Source: Fremontodendron californicum | Taxonomy: Eukaryota; Streptophyta; Magnoliopsida; Malvales; Malvaceae | Reading direction: 5' to 3' | DNA: 64,000 nucleotides | NCBI GenBank assembly: GCA_030761205.1 | Contig: JAULJL010000020.1 | Coordinates: 3,167,001 to 3,231,000, forward strand | Part shown: positions 24,701 through 34,529 of the stretch, in pieces | Position numbering within the stretch: the first letter of the stretch is position 1 | Layout of the letters: the number at the start of each line of letters is the position of its first letter | Position numbers and translations under genes: made by a program | Notes under the pieces: generated by a model | The model's input: the letters and a program-made list of their open reading frames with translations, nothing else | Told to the model about the DNA's origin: nothing | Database searches by the model: none

Positions 24701-24708
24701 CTTTAAAT

Positions 24709-25999
24709 GCTCGATAACAAAATCTTTATTTATTTAGTTATAATTATGTAAGTACTAGTCATCTTAATTAAGTTTTTTTTGTTGAAGCATATCTACATTG
24801 TAGCATGCCTGATTTAGCCAAAGTGGCTTAAATGCAAACTATTTTGGTTAGTTAACCATATTTATACATTAATTATCCCATTGAAAAATTAAGGGTTAAA
24901 CATATTAGTAATTTGCAGTCTAAATCGGCATCCTTAGTTACAGACATTTCAACATTACATATTAATGTTATTACCTGACAATACAAAAACCATAACATAT
25001 GGAAAAACATCTGAAATATATTATCCATTCGTTGGTCACATAAGTCGGAGGATTCACTTACATTAATGTAAGTTTTACACATTTTTTTTAATAAATTTTT
25101 ATACGAATTATATTTATTTAATTCGACTATTAAATTTTATGTTTTATTCATATAAATTATACACGTCAGATTTCGAATAAATTAAAATGTCTAACATTTG
25201 TTTGATATAAAAAAATTTCAATTGTTAAATATATATAAAAAAGACCGTATTCTTAATCGATATAATAAAGATATTAAATCTATTTGAAACTTTACGTGAA
25301 CAAAAAATTCGATTATATTACTATATCCAACGATCAGTTTGTTAAAATATTAATCTTATAAATATAAAATTAAATACTTTTATACTAGTATAAATTAATT
25401 ATTGGTGTATATATATGCCATGTAGCAAGACAGCTTTCAACATTGCGATAAATCAATTGGCCCTTTCGGTTTCTAGCTTTAGGCTGCTGCCAAGCCAGCA
25501 GCATAAAGCGATTTTTCACCAAACATGCTAGTAAGTAATTAACTTGTTAATTAGATACCTATAGGCCCCAAACTTATTAAACTTTTTGATTTTGATGCTC
25601 AAGAATCAAGATTAATTAAGAGTTCATTTCTTGAGATGAAAATTTAAAATTCCACAAACAAAATTTAAACATTTGATTCAAACTTCAAATTTCTTTAAGA
25701 TATATATAATTAGTAGCTTAGGAAAACATACTATAAGATTCAAACTTCCATATATGGCATGATTAATCATAAGGATATCTGAATTGGTGAGTTGTATTCA
25801 TCTCAAAAGTTGCAATTTTATTTTATTTTAACCAAATTAAATACTATAGTATGTAATCAATTTGGTTTTAAGATGAGTCATGCCATGTATGTTTAATTCA
25901 AGATTCTTCAATTTGAATTTCTAGTATTTTTCGCAAAGTTTGAATCATATTATTTAATCATAAATTTAAATTTTAAAATTTTATTATAATATATGAGAT
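24709..25999. other. AT-rich intergenic region
   Basis: No gene, RNA or delimited element recognised. It is the left flank of the Copia-1 insertion. Confidence 0.5.
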
Positions 26000-26004
26000 G
26001 TTGC

Positions 26005-26496
26005 TGTTGGAATATGCTATGGCTCAAAGTCACCTTTGGTGGCTTACCACCAATAATGGAGCTACCACTTGCACCACCAATAATGGAAGCTACCACTTGC
26101 AAATGGATGGTGGCTATGGTGGCTACCACTTGCAATGTGTTCACACCAAGATAGGTGGTGGATGGTGGCTATGGTGGCTGCCACTTGCTTAGTGTTCACA
26201 CCTTGATATTTTGGCTATAAATAGCCATGTAGAGTAAGAGAGAAAAGATGAGTGAGTTTAAGAGTTGAAGCAATTACTCTGTGTTTATAGAGTAAATTCG
26301 GTATTGTGTGAGTTGTGAGTTCAGTGCTTGTATTGCACCTTGAATTCTGTATTTGTTTGTACTCCATCTCCATTAATACAAAGCTTCAAGCTCCTCCTCC
26401 GTGGATGTAAGCACACTTGCTGAACCACGTAAAAATCTGTGTTATTTCAGTGTGTTTAAATCGGTTTTAGTAATCTCGATCTAGTTCCGCACAACA
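26005..26496 (+). repeat. Copia-1 5' LTR (492 bp)
   Basis: TG...CA ends. The U3 part contains a ~55-bp tandem duplication (GGATGGTGGCTATGGTGGCT at 26105 and 26160, each followed by CCACTTGC and TGTTCACACC). A TATA box, CTATAAATAG, lies at 26215-26224 inside the palindrome GGCTATAAATAGCC. The right part is the likely R/U5. Confidence 0.95.
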
Positions 26497-26499
26497 AAT

Positions 26500-26512
26500 T
26501 GGTATCAGAGCC
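26500..26512 (+). promoter_or_regulatory. Copia-1 primer-binding site
   Basis: TGGTATCAGAGCC follows the 5' LTR after a 3-nt spacer. It is complementary to the 3' end of plant initiator tRNA-Met, the standard copia primer. Confidence 0.9.
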
Positions 26513-27120
26513 AAATTTTACGTAAAACCGAGTTTGTTCGATTCTGTCCGTTTTTCAAAAGTGCTCCAATTTGTGTTTTGAAAATACCAGGTTGAAGAGG
26601 TCGTTGAGAGGAGTGCAGCAGAATCAACCGGAGCGCCAGAAGCCGCCGCACGCGCCGCCAGAAGAGGAGCTCACGCGCCGCACGCGCCCACGCGCCGCAC
26701 GCGCCTCTGGAGGTTGAAGACGCGTGAAACCCACGCGCCACACGCGCCGCACGCGCCAGCCAGAGGTTGAAGACGAGTGGGCCTCACGCGCCCCCACGCG
26801 CCGGTGAGCCAGTAGCCTTCACGCGCCCACGCGCCGCCGCACGCGCCCCACGCGCCGCCGCAGCTCCGACCAACTTTTTCGGGCTATTTTTTGAGCCGTT
26901 TCAGAACACAATTCCGAGACTTTTCCGAGCCGGTTGAGCTAAACCGAGTCCATTTCGAGCCACTTGTAGCAGAATATTCACAGAATATTCACCGTGTGTC
27001 CAAAATTTACACAGTTGGACCCGTTCCTGGCTATTTCGACTATTCCGGACTCAACCGCGGCATCCGTTTTTCCATACAGGTAACGGAAAAACTCTGAGTT
27101 GGTAATTTTGTTTTATTACC
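26513..27120 (+). other. Copia-1 leader with GC-rich ACGCGCC array
   Basis: The 608-nt untranslated leader contains 14 copies of ACGCGCC between about 26648 and 26860, in an otherwise AT-rich region. Phrases GAGGTTGAAGACG and AGGTTGAAGAGG recur around it, so it probably grew by unequal duplication. Frames across it are chance by-products of the repeat. It could act in RNA packaging, folding or as a methylation target; none of these is shown. Confidence 0.7.
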
Positions 27121-28416
27121 ATGGCAGAATCATTAGAGACACATGAAACAACCAGCAGCGCACGATCAAGTTCTTATATCAGAAAGAACTCGATGACCAC
27201 TGCAAAGTTCGAGGTGGAGAAATTTGATGGCACCAACAACTTTGGCATGTGGCAGTGCGAAGTTCAGGATCTGTTATTCCGAGAGGGTTCATATATCGCT
27301 CTGGAAGACAGGCCCAGAGATATTTCGGAAGATGACTGGAAATTTGTCAACCGTCAGGCTTGTGGCACAATCCGGTTATGCCTAGCCAAGGACCAGAAGT
27401 ACTTTGTCATGAGAGAGAATAATGCAAAAACTCTCTGGAAACAACTCGAGGACAAGTACATGACAAAAAGCATGGAGAACAGACTCTATCTGAAGAAAAA
27501 GCTGTTCCGCTTCCAGTATATGCAAGGTATCACCATGCAGGAGCATCTAGTAAGTTTTAACAAAATCCTCGTTGATCTTGAAAATCTAGATGCAAATATC
27601 TCTGATGAAGATAAGGCTCTTACTCTGTTAAATTCCTTGCCTGATAGCTATGATTATTTAACCACTACACTGTTGTATGGTAAAAATGATATAGAATATG
27701 TTAATGTTAGTAATGCTCTGGTGAATAATGAGTATCGGAAAAAGGATCAGCATGATCACCAGAATACTACACCAGAAGCTTTAACTGTGTACAGAGGCAG
27801 GACGAACAACCAAGGAGCCGGAGAAAACAAGCGAGGTAAATCCCTCTCAAAGAGGGGATCATCAAGAACACGACTCTCAAGGGACGAGTGTGCCTTTTGC
27901 CATGAGAAAGGGCATTGGAGGAATAACTGTCCTAACATGGAGAAGTCGACTGTGAATGTAGCTCAAGAATCTGAGGGAGAGGAAGACTCTGCATTTACGA
28001 TTTCCACAACAACACACTCTTCAGATCAATGGATTCTGGATTCCGGATGTTCCTACCACATGTGTCCGAACCGGAAGTGGTTCTCAAACTTCAAGGAGTT
28101 TGATGGAGGGATTGTCCTTATGGGCAATGACAATACTTGTCACACTAGAGGCATCAGAACAATCCGACTAAAAATGCATGACGGTACAATCAGACAACTT
28201 ACAGACGTAAGGTATGTCCCTGATCTCAAGAAGAACCTCATATCACTGGGGGTCTTAGACTCAAATGGTTACAAGGTGACCATTCAGAATGGAGTCCTGA
28301 GAGTTGTACGTGGAGCATTCTTAGCAATGAAGGGTTATATGAAGGGAAATCTGTATCTCCTTGACAGAGAAACCGTGACAGGCAGAGCAGCAGCCTCTCA
28401 CAGAATGATGGGATAA
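27121..28416 (+). CDS. Copia-1 gag and protease (truncated polyprotein)
   Basis: A 431-residue frame starting ATGGCAGAATC in a good context (ACCATGG). The N-terminal half is a copia-type Gag (KFDGTNNFGMWQCEVQDLLF, then LYLKKKLFRFQYMQGITMQEH). A CCHC zinc knuckle, CAFCHEKGHWRNNC, starts at residue 257. The aspartic protease motif WILDSGCSYHMC is at 304-315 (catalytic D307), followed by a typical protease body. The frame runs into a deletion near 28397, loses the GAG-pre-integrase and integrase core, and stops at 28416. Gag and protease could still be made; whether they assemble particles is not known. It is the left intact part of the element at 26005-30390. Confidence 0.88.
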   Translation: MAESLETHETTSSARSSSYIRKNSMTTAKFEVEKFDGTNNFGMWQCEVQDLLFREGSYIALEDRPRDISEDDWKFVNRQACGTIRLCLAKDQKYFVMRENNAKTLWKQLEDKYMTKSMENRLYLKKKLFRFQYMQGITMQEHLVSFNKILVDLENLDANISDEDKALTLLNSLPDSYDYLTTTLLYGKNDIEYVNVSNALVNNEYRKKDQHDHQNTTPEALTVYRGRTNNQGAGENKRGKSLSKRGSSRTRLSRDECAFCHEKGHWRNNCPNMEKSTVNVAQESEGEEDSAFTISTTTHSSDQWILDSGCSYHMCPNRKWFSNFKEFDGGIVLMGNDNTCHTRGIRTIRLKMHDGTIRQLTDVRYVPDLKKNLISLGVLDSNGYKVTIQNGVLRVVRGAFLAMKGYMKGNLYLLDRETVTGRAAASHRMMG

Positions 28417-29760
28417 TCCGACACTTCACTGTTCCTGGCACTCCCCAGCAGAATGGAGTTGCAGAAAGGATGAACCGAACTTTGGTTGATAAAGTTCGCT
28501 GCATGTTATCCCAGTCGAGCTTGAGCAAAGCATTTTGGGCGGAGGCTTTATTGTTCGCCTCCCACATTATCAACAGACTACCCTCCACCGCAATTGATGG
28601 GAAGACTCCCATAGAGGTGTGGTCCGGATATTCTGCCATTGAATATGATCGGCTTCGTAGTTACGGATGCAAAACTGGATCCTAGAGCCAAGAAAGCTGT
28701 CTTCATGGGCTTTAGTGAAGGAGTAAAAGCAGTCCGACTGTGGAACCTTGAGTCAAAGAAAGTCATCGTAAGCCGAGATGTTGCCTTTGACGAATCTGTA
28801 ATGCTGAAACTGTCAACTCCAGAGAATGTGAACCAAGATTCTCTAAAGCAGGTGGAGTTTGAATCAGAAGATGCTGGTCAAAATTCAGATGAATCTGAAC
28901 CAGAATCTGATGACACCTTAACTGAAGTGGAGGAGTCATCACCGGAAATCTTTCAGCAACTTGAATCAGTTGTCACCAGTAGACCGAATAGACATATTCA
29001 GAAACCTGCTCGATACACAGACATGGTGGCATACGCCCTTCCAGTAATTGATGATGATGTTCTGATCAATTACAAAGAAGCTGTAAACAGCCCTGAGCAT
29101 GCCCAGTGGAAGGAGGCGATGGATGAAGAGATGACATCACTTCATCAAAATCAGACTTGGAAGTTGGTTCCACTTCCAACACTCAATTGGGTGCAAATGG
29201 GTCTTTGCCAAAAAGGAGAGTGCTACCGGCAAAGACAGCATCAGATACAAAGCCAGATTGGTAGCCAAAGGTTAGGCTCAAAAAGAAGGAATAGACTACA
29301 ATGAGGTATTTTCACCTGTTGTTAAGCATGCATCTATTCGGATCTTATTGGCTTTAGTAGCACTGTATAACCTAGAGATAGTTCAACTTGATGTAAAAAC
29401 TGCATTCCTCCATGGTTCCGTAGAGGAGGAAATTTGTATGACTCAACCAGATGGTTCTGGAGTCCCCGGTCGCAAAGATTACAAAAGCAAGTTGAACCGA
29501 TCACTGTATGATCTGAAACAATCCCATGACAGCTGTACAAACGGTTGGACTGTTTCAAGACAGGATGAAAAGTACACACACAGTCAATTTGATCACTGTG
29601 TTTATTTCCGAAAACTTCAAGATGGATCATTTGTCTATCTGCTGAAAAAGGCAAGGTGGAGATCGACAGGCTGAAGGCTCAACTGAGCTCAGAGTTCGAG
29701 ATGATCTTGGAGAAGCTAAGAAAATTCTTGGGAAGTAGACAGAAAAATTGACTCAGGCTC
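28398..29760 (+). pseudogene. Copia-1 pol remnants (integrase end, RT fragments)
   Basis: Homology resumes after the first deletion with the end of the integrase core (PQQNGVAERMNRTL, 28440-28485). A small deletion near 28660-28675 shifts the frame before KLDPRAKKAVFMGF. The connecting region and RT start follow (EHAQWKEAMDEEM, about 29096). A frameshift near 29190 follows the first RT residues, then DVKTAFLHGSVEEEI (29389-29433) in another frame. The YVDD catalytic block is missing at a deletion near 29645, and only a few residues after it remain before 29760. RNase H is essentially gone. At least four lesions make this non-functional. Confidence 0.88.
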
Positions 29761-29876
29761 AGTGCATTGATGAATCATGCCAATGCAGTAGGTGCCCTGA
29801 TATGTGAGTAATGGTGTGTACATTTGAAGGAGAAAGGAGGAAGCTCTGATCTGTGAATTCTCTCTGTGGATTCTCG

Positions 29877-29889
29877 CCAAGGTGGAGAT
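29877..29889 (+). promoter_or_regulatory. Copia-1 polypurine tract
   Basis: CCAAGGTGGAGAT abuts the TGTTGG start of the 3' LTR, the usual plus-strand priming site of Tnt1/Tork-like copia elements. Confidence 0.75.
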
Positions 29890-30390
29890 TGTTGGAATAT
29901 GGTATGGCTCAAAGTCACCTTTGGTGGCTTACCACCAATAATGGAGCTACCACTTGCACCACTTGCACCACCAATAATGGAAGCTACCACTTGCAAATGG
30001 ATGGTGGCTATGGTGGCTACCACTTGCAATGTGTTCACACCAAGATAGGTGGTGGATGGTGGCTATGGTGGCTGCCACTTGCTTAGTGTTCACACCTTGA
30101 TATTTTGGCTATAAATAGCCATGTAGAGTAAGAGAGAAAAGATGAGTGAGTTTAAGAGTTGAAGCAATTACTCTGTGTTTATAGAGTAAATTCGGTATTG
30201 TGTGAGTTGTGAGTTCAGTGCTTGTATTGCACCTTGAATTCTGTATTTGTTTGTACTCCATCTCCATTAATACAAAGCTTCAAGCTCCTCCTCCGTGGAT
30301 GTAAGCACACTTGCTGAACCACGTAAAAATCTGTGTTATTTCAGTGTGTTTAAATCGGTTTTAGTAATCTCGATCTAGTTCCGCACAACA
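29890..30390 (+). repeat. Copia-1 3' LTR (501 bp)
   Basis: Identical to the 5' LTR except one base (GGAATATGG against GGAATATGC) and one extra 9-bp unit (CTTGCACCA repeated), which accounts exactly for the length difference. Confidence 0.95.
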
Positions 30391-30395
30391 GTTGC

Positions 30396-31046
30396 TATCA
30401 AAATCCATTAGTCGGTAAACTACTATATATCATAAGATAGATGAAGCAAACAGATGTATTTGAAAAAGAAGACAAGAAAAGTATTCATAATAAAATAAAC
30501 AAATCCATTGAACTAAAGGTTAAGATTAATTGGGTTAAAAAAAAAAAAACCATTGAAGAAAAATGGAGGTAAATTAAATTAAGGTATCAATATCAAAAGA
30601 ATGAGGGAAGCATGCATGGGAATAGGAATAGATGTAGGTATTGGAATTTGTTTATGAGTTCGTTTTTTATATATCATCGGTGAAATTTTTAAAATTTTAC
30701 AAACAAATTAAAAACTATCAAATATATATATTATTGTTATATTAATTTTTTAATATTTTTTATTATATCCTACACAGACATACGTTAGCTCTAAGTTTGC
30801 TGTTGAAATATTTAAAATTTTACTGATAATATATTAGATTATTTTATTTTATTTTATTTATTTGGGTCAAAGATACTACAGTAAAAGGGGAAGAAGTGGT
30901 CTCACGTGTAATACGCTCAGAGGCTAGTGAGTAGAGATTAGTCTAACAAGAGGCGGCTGCTCCACCGGCACTAGGTAACGCCTCCTCCGATTATTGGCTT
31001 CAATTTCCTGTCACGGTTGGCTATCACTCTCACAAGTTATCACTAA
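30396..31046. other. intergenic region
   Basis: Right flank of Copia-1. There is a slightly GC-richer patch at 30895-31020 (GAGGCGGCTGCTCCACCGGC) that I cannot assign. No open frame of note. Confidence 0.45.
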
Positions 31047-31055
31047 TTTTTAATA

Positions 31056-31827
31056 GGGTTAAATATTTAATAAGTCCCTAAATTATCTTAAATTTTTCAT
31101 AAAAGTCTTTTATCTTTTTACTATATTCAAATGAAATTTTATTCTGATTTTTCTACATAGATAAATACATATTTTATTGATAATTGAAGTTATCAATAAT
31201 TAACTCTTGATCATTAAAATTAAAAATTCAACACCCTATCGACTGATTACATAATTATTGACATCAATAATCAGTAAGTTAATAGAAAGATTTCATGTGA
31301 CACCTATCAAACACATCTGATTGTAATAATTATTTAGTTTATGATTAATTGACATCTTTTACAGTATCACAAATGATTGAATTTTTTAATGTGACAAAAT
31401 TGATTGATCAAAATGATTATATTTTAAAGAAGATTTTTGCTAACGATTGACTTTAGGGCATTTTAAAAGATTATTTAATTTATTGTTTATAGTAAAAGTA
31501 TAGTACTAAATACAAAAGCTAACAATTTTATTCATCATTTTCAATGCGTTGAATGATGATATTACTATATATAGTAATCTTAAAGAGTGCTCTTAGGGCA
31601 CTCGTTAGCAAAATAAAATCAATTCAACCAATTTCATTACATCAAAAAAGATGCATTAATATTCATGTGTGTAAAAAATGCTAGCTAACCATGATTCGGC
31701 TAACTGTATGTGATATTTTTTGTCAACATAAAAATATTAGATAATGATTTATTTTGAAACAGTAAAAAGAAAAAGACTTATTTTGCAAAAATGAAAAGAT
31801 TGAGGGACTTATTTATTACATTTAACT
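31056..31827. mobile_element. Mutator-like MITE with long terminal inverted repeats
   Basis: The left end GGGTTAAATATTTAATAAGT (then CCCT) pairs with the reversed right end, AAGTTAAATGTAATAAATAA then GTCCCT. Similarity continues for ~90 bp with gaps (AAGTCTTTT ... CTTTTTACT). Flanking 9-mers TTTTTAATA (31047-31055) and TCTTTAATA (31828-31836) match at 8 of 9, the Mutator length. There is no transposase. Confidence 0.65.
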
Positions 31828-31955
31828 TCTTTAATAACTTCTTTTGTTTTGTAATTCTAAAAAAAAAAAAAAAACTTTTTTTGTTTTTTATGTTTACCAT
31901 TTTCAAATCTTCTCTGAATAAAAAAATCGAAAAAATAAAAAATCGATTCATATTG

Positions 31956-32316
31956 TAGTGTATGGTTTGATTTTGTTTCGGTTTTTATTAAATTCGGTTC
32001 GGATAATAATTAGGTTTGTTCGATTCGATTCATTTTAGTTTTTGGTTAATAAGTTAAAAAATCACAATTATTTGATACGAATCGTATTTTATTATTTATT
32101 TATTATAATATAAAAATAAATATATTTTTTAAATTAATGAAGAAAATTTTAAAAAACCTATAAAAAATATTTTTTTTTCGAATTGGATCTATCTGAATCG
32201 TTGAAATTCGGTTAATGCTATTCAATTTGATTTTAATTTAATTTTAAAAAAAAATAAAATACTACAGATTAATTATATATATATATTTTAAACCGAACCA
32301 AATCATTATCACCCTA
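31956..32316. mobile_element. probable old hAT-like MITE
   Basis: The left end TAGTGTATGGTTTGATTTTG and the reversed right end TAGGGTGATAATGATTTGGT are both followed by TTCGG. The core is AT-rich. No convincing target duplication, so class is tentative. Confidence 0.4.
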
Positions 32317-32352
32317 TTCTTTCTTTCCAAAAGAACATTAATGCACACACGA

Positions 32353-32628
32353 TGGGCCGGGTAGCCCGCTTAGCCCGGTAGGCCCGACTCGTACTAGGTC
32401 GGGCTTGAACATGATTTTTCATGATCTGGGCTGACTTGATCCGGATCACTGTTTAAACATTAAAATATTATTATTTTATTTAAATTTAATTATAAAATAT
32501 ATAAATATTAATAAAAATAATTTTTTTAATTTTTTATTAATAAATAAATAATAATCCGGATCCGCAGACCGACCCGGCCCGCCCAAGACCGGGCCTTGAT
32601 AAGAGTTGAAAATTTTTCGGACAGGTCT
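32353..32628. mobile_element. hAT MITE, main family
   Basis: Begins TGGGCCGGGTAGCCCGCTTA and ends ATTTTTCGGACAGGTCT. Flanking ACACACGA (32345-32352) and ACGCACGA (32629-32636) match at 7 of 8. GC-rich arms, AT core. Confidence 0.75.
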
Positions 32629-33013
32629 ACGCACGAATGGGCCCGAAACAGAAGATTATTAAAAGATCTCTTTTTTTAATGAACAGAAATTTGGTCAAAA
32701 GTCAGCACTTTGACGTGGCTGCCTATGTATATGTAATTTGTAAGCATTAGCCGGCTGCTGACAAAAGAACGTTTGAATTTCTGCTTATCAGCCCCCAGGC
32801 CCAGCGGATTCATCCCACCGTCGTTTGTTTTTTCTTCTTTTTTCCTTCAATTATTTTCTTGTCCCCATTCGTGCAATCTTAACCCATATTCTATTTTTGT
32901 TTTCTATATATATCAGAGTCTCTACATTCTAAAATTTCAGCTCCTTCAGCTTTATTCAAAAAGCTTTGCAATTTGCACGTACTCCATAGATTTTCTATTA
33001 AGAGGCTGTCCCT
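32629..33013 (+). promoter_or_regulatory. promoter region of the VQ gene
   Basis: GGTCAA at 32693-32698 is a W-box on the minus strand, and TTGAC with overlapping TGACGTGGC (W-box core plus bZIP/ABRE-like) lies at 32710-32719. A TATATATA box lies near 32905-32912, ~105 bp before the ATG. WRKY binding to W-boxes is established; its use here is inference. Confidence 0.5.
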
Positions 33014-33583
33014 ATGGAACCTTATTCTTCTTCTTCTTCTTCTTCTTCGGCTTTACAAGAAGCAAGAGAATTAAAGGTTCCACTGCCTTCTTTTCATGCA
33101 TCACTTCATTCCGTGCGTAAGCCATTGGCAATGACAAAGCCCTGGAAGAAGCCACCAATTGCACCAATGCCTCCAACACCACCTAAAGTTTACAAGGTCG
33201 ACCCTATGAACTTCCGGGACTTGGTTCAAAAGCTAACTGGTGCACCTGAGTTCATGTCGTCCCAATCTCTTAATCAGAAGTCGTCGTTTACGACATCTCA
33301 GCTTCATCAGCTGCCTCATCATCAGCGTCTCCAAGGAGTGGCACCTCCCCCTCTTCACGTTGCAGCATCGCCATTGTCTAGGGCAGAAGTTTCTGCGCCA
33401 CTGCATCTCGTTTCTGGGTTAGATCTTACTACATCCCAGAACCAGAACTTCTCTGATAATGCGATGATTACATCGAATTCACTTGGATTGAACTTGTCAC
33501 CATCTTCTTATAATTGGTGGTGCGCTTTCCCCATTCTGAGTCCTGGAACCTTGTCCAGCTTGGAGCAAAGCACTGTTCCTTAG
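33014..33583 (+). CDS. VQ12: VQ-motif protein (WRKY-interacting transcription co-regulator)
   Basis: Intronless, 189 residues, starting at the ATG after a TATA box. The hallmark VQ motif FRDLVQKLTG is at residues 67-76, preceded by KVYKVDPMN. The N-terminus has a Ser run (5-12) encoded by a TTC/TCT microsatellite. A Pro-rich basic segment (KPWKKPPIAPMPPTPPK, 42-58) precedes the motif. The C-terminal part is low-complexity Ser/Leu/Gln with LGLNLSPSSYNWW near 164-176, typical of plant VQ proteins, which bind WRKY factors in the nucleus and tune defence and growth genes. From memory, Arabidopsis VQ12 (At2g22880) is the neighbour of the EMB2001 and PSK2 genes, which fits the next genes here; the symbol rests on that context and should be checked. 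AATAAA follows at 33816. Confidence 0.88.
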   Translation: MEPYSSSSSSSSALQEARELKVPLPSFHASLHSVRKPLAMTKPWKKPPIAPMPPTPPKVYKVDPMNFRDLVQKLTGAPEFMSSQSLNQKSSFTTSQLHQLPHHQRLQGVAPPPLHVAASPLSRAEVSAPLHLVSGLDLTTSQNQNFSDNAMITSNSLGLNLSPSSYNWWCAFPILSPGTLSSLEQSTVP

Positions 33584-33821
33584 ATTATATGTCAAGCATC
33601 AAAACTTAATTACTATATAATATCCTGATAGCTAGTTAAGGTCAATTTGGAAGTTACTTCTCTTTTTTCATTCTTGCTCGAGCTTAAAGAGAATGTGTCT
33701 GTAAGATTAAAACAACATTCTTTTGTTGTTGTAGTTTACATATGGTAGAGTTAATGTCGTTGAAGAAGTCTTCATCTCTTGATCATTATAATGTGAACTA
33801 ATTCACCCAGTCATGAATAAA
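33584..33821 (+). terminator. VQ gene 3' UTR with AATAAA
   Basis: AATAAA at 33816-33821, about 230 bp after the stop codon. Confidence 0.45.
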
Positions 33822-34011
33822 GCTACTTTATTATATTGGCTTCAAAATGGTTTTTGCGTAGTCTCCGAAGAGTATTGCTATCCCCATTTTAACCTTTTCT
33901 TTTCCCCTTTCTGTTGTTTAATAATTTCTTTTTCTTTTTCTGGTTTGTTTGAAAGGAGATCGATTTTGCTGGTTAGGGCTACTTCTATAAAGTAGTAAGA
34001 TAGAATCCAAT

Positions 34012-34137
34012 GTTTAACTTAGTTGATTCATGCAGTTACCTTTAAAAAGTGATATCCAGTAGGTCTGAATTCGAATCCTAAACATATGCAACTCCTTCCC
34101 TTATTCCCATATTATAATCTCTTATTAAAAAAAAATG
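34012..34137 (+). mobile_element. tRNA-derived SINE-like copy
   Basis: TTAACTTAGTTGATTCATGC (box A-like) then GAATTCGAATCCTAA (box B-like) ~50 bp on, then CATATGCAACTCC, a T/C-rich stretch and an A-rich tail (CTTATTAAAAAAAAA). Confidence 0.6.
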
Positions 34138-34348
34138 GTAAGGTAGCATTAACAGTGAGTAATTAAGTGTGATGAAGCATATTAAGACAGATGCGAGACA
34201 TGGCTGGATACCAAATGGGAATTATATATGTATATAAGATTGGAAAATAGGGGGAAATTGTATAGAGATGGAGGAAGCTTTGGTCTCTCCTCTCCAAAAA
34301 AGTACCTCTAAATTAATCATGGAGTTGTCTAGCTTGTATATTTATCAG

Positions 34349-34529
34349 CTATACATATACATAATAATTGTGTTGAGGTCTTCTTGGGTTGAAGTTGAAA
34401 GGTTCGGAAGAGCTATCGTAGACAAAATAAGCTAAGCGATCCTCTGACCATTTTCTGTGAACAACAGGCTCCATCATTCTATTTCTGACAGTTCCTCTGA
34501 ATCTTTCAATTTCAATCCAAAAAAGGCCT
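34349..34529 (-). CDS. coding-like island, possible small gene or exon, unknown function
   Basis: On the minus strand a frame is open from about 34526 to the stop at 34349-34351. It reads IEIERFRGTVRNRMMEPVV and continues HRKWSEDRLAYFVYDSSSEP, FNFNPRRPQ. The composition (W, charged and aromatic residues, balanced codons) is unlike the chance AT-rich frames nearby. The first ATG is at 34477, giving 42 residues. An AG at 34528-34529 could be an acceptor, in which case this is the last exon of a larger gene. I do not recognise the family. Confidence 0.35.

Larger units (their letters stand above)
26005..30390 (+). mobile_element. Copia-1: young, internally deleted Ty1/copia retrotransposon
   Basis: A complete insertion with two LTRs (26005-26496 and 29890-30390), both starting TGTTGG and ending ACAACA. 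The 5-bp target duplication GTTGC is at 26000-26004 and 30391-30395. Next to the 5' LTR is a primer-binding site for initiator tRNA-Met (TGGTATCAGAGCC), and a purine tract precedes the 3' LTR. The gag and protease part is open, but most of integrase, reverse transcriptase and RNase H is missing. The LTRs differ by one substitution plus one 9-bp unit, so insertion was very recent. The element cannot move by itself; any past movement needed helper enzymes or preceded the deletions. Confidence 0.95.

Noticed and set aside
26505..26741. Minus-strand Ala/Arg-rich frame in the Copia-1 leader
   Set aside because: It is produced by the GC-rich ACGCGCC array and has no domain.
32773..33120. 115-residue frame overlapping the start of the VQ gene
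   Set aside because: It is a Ser/Phe-rich frame through the promoter, 5' leader and TTC repeat; the VQ motif lies in another frame.
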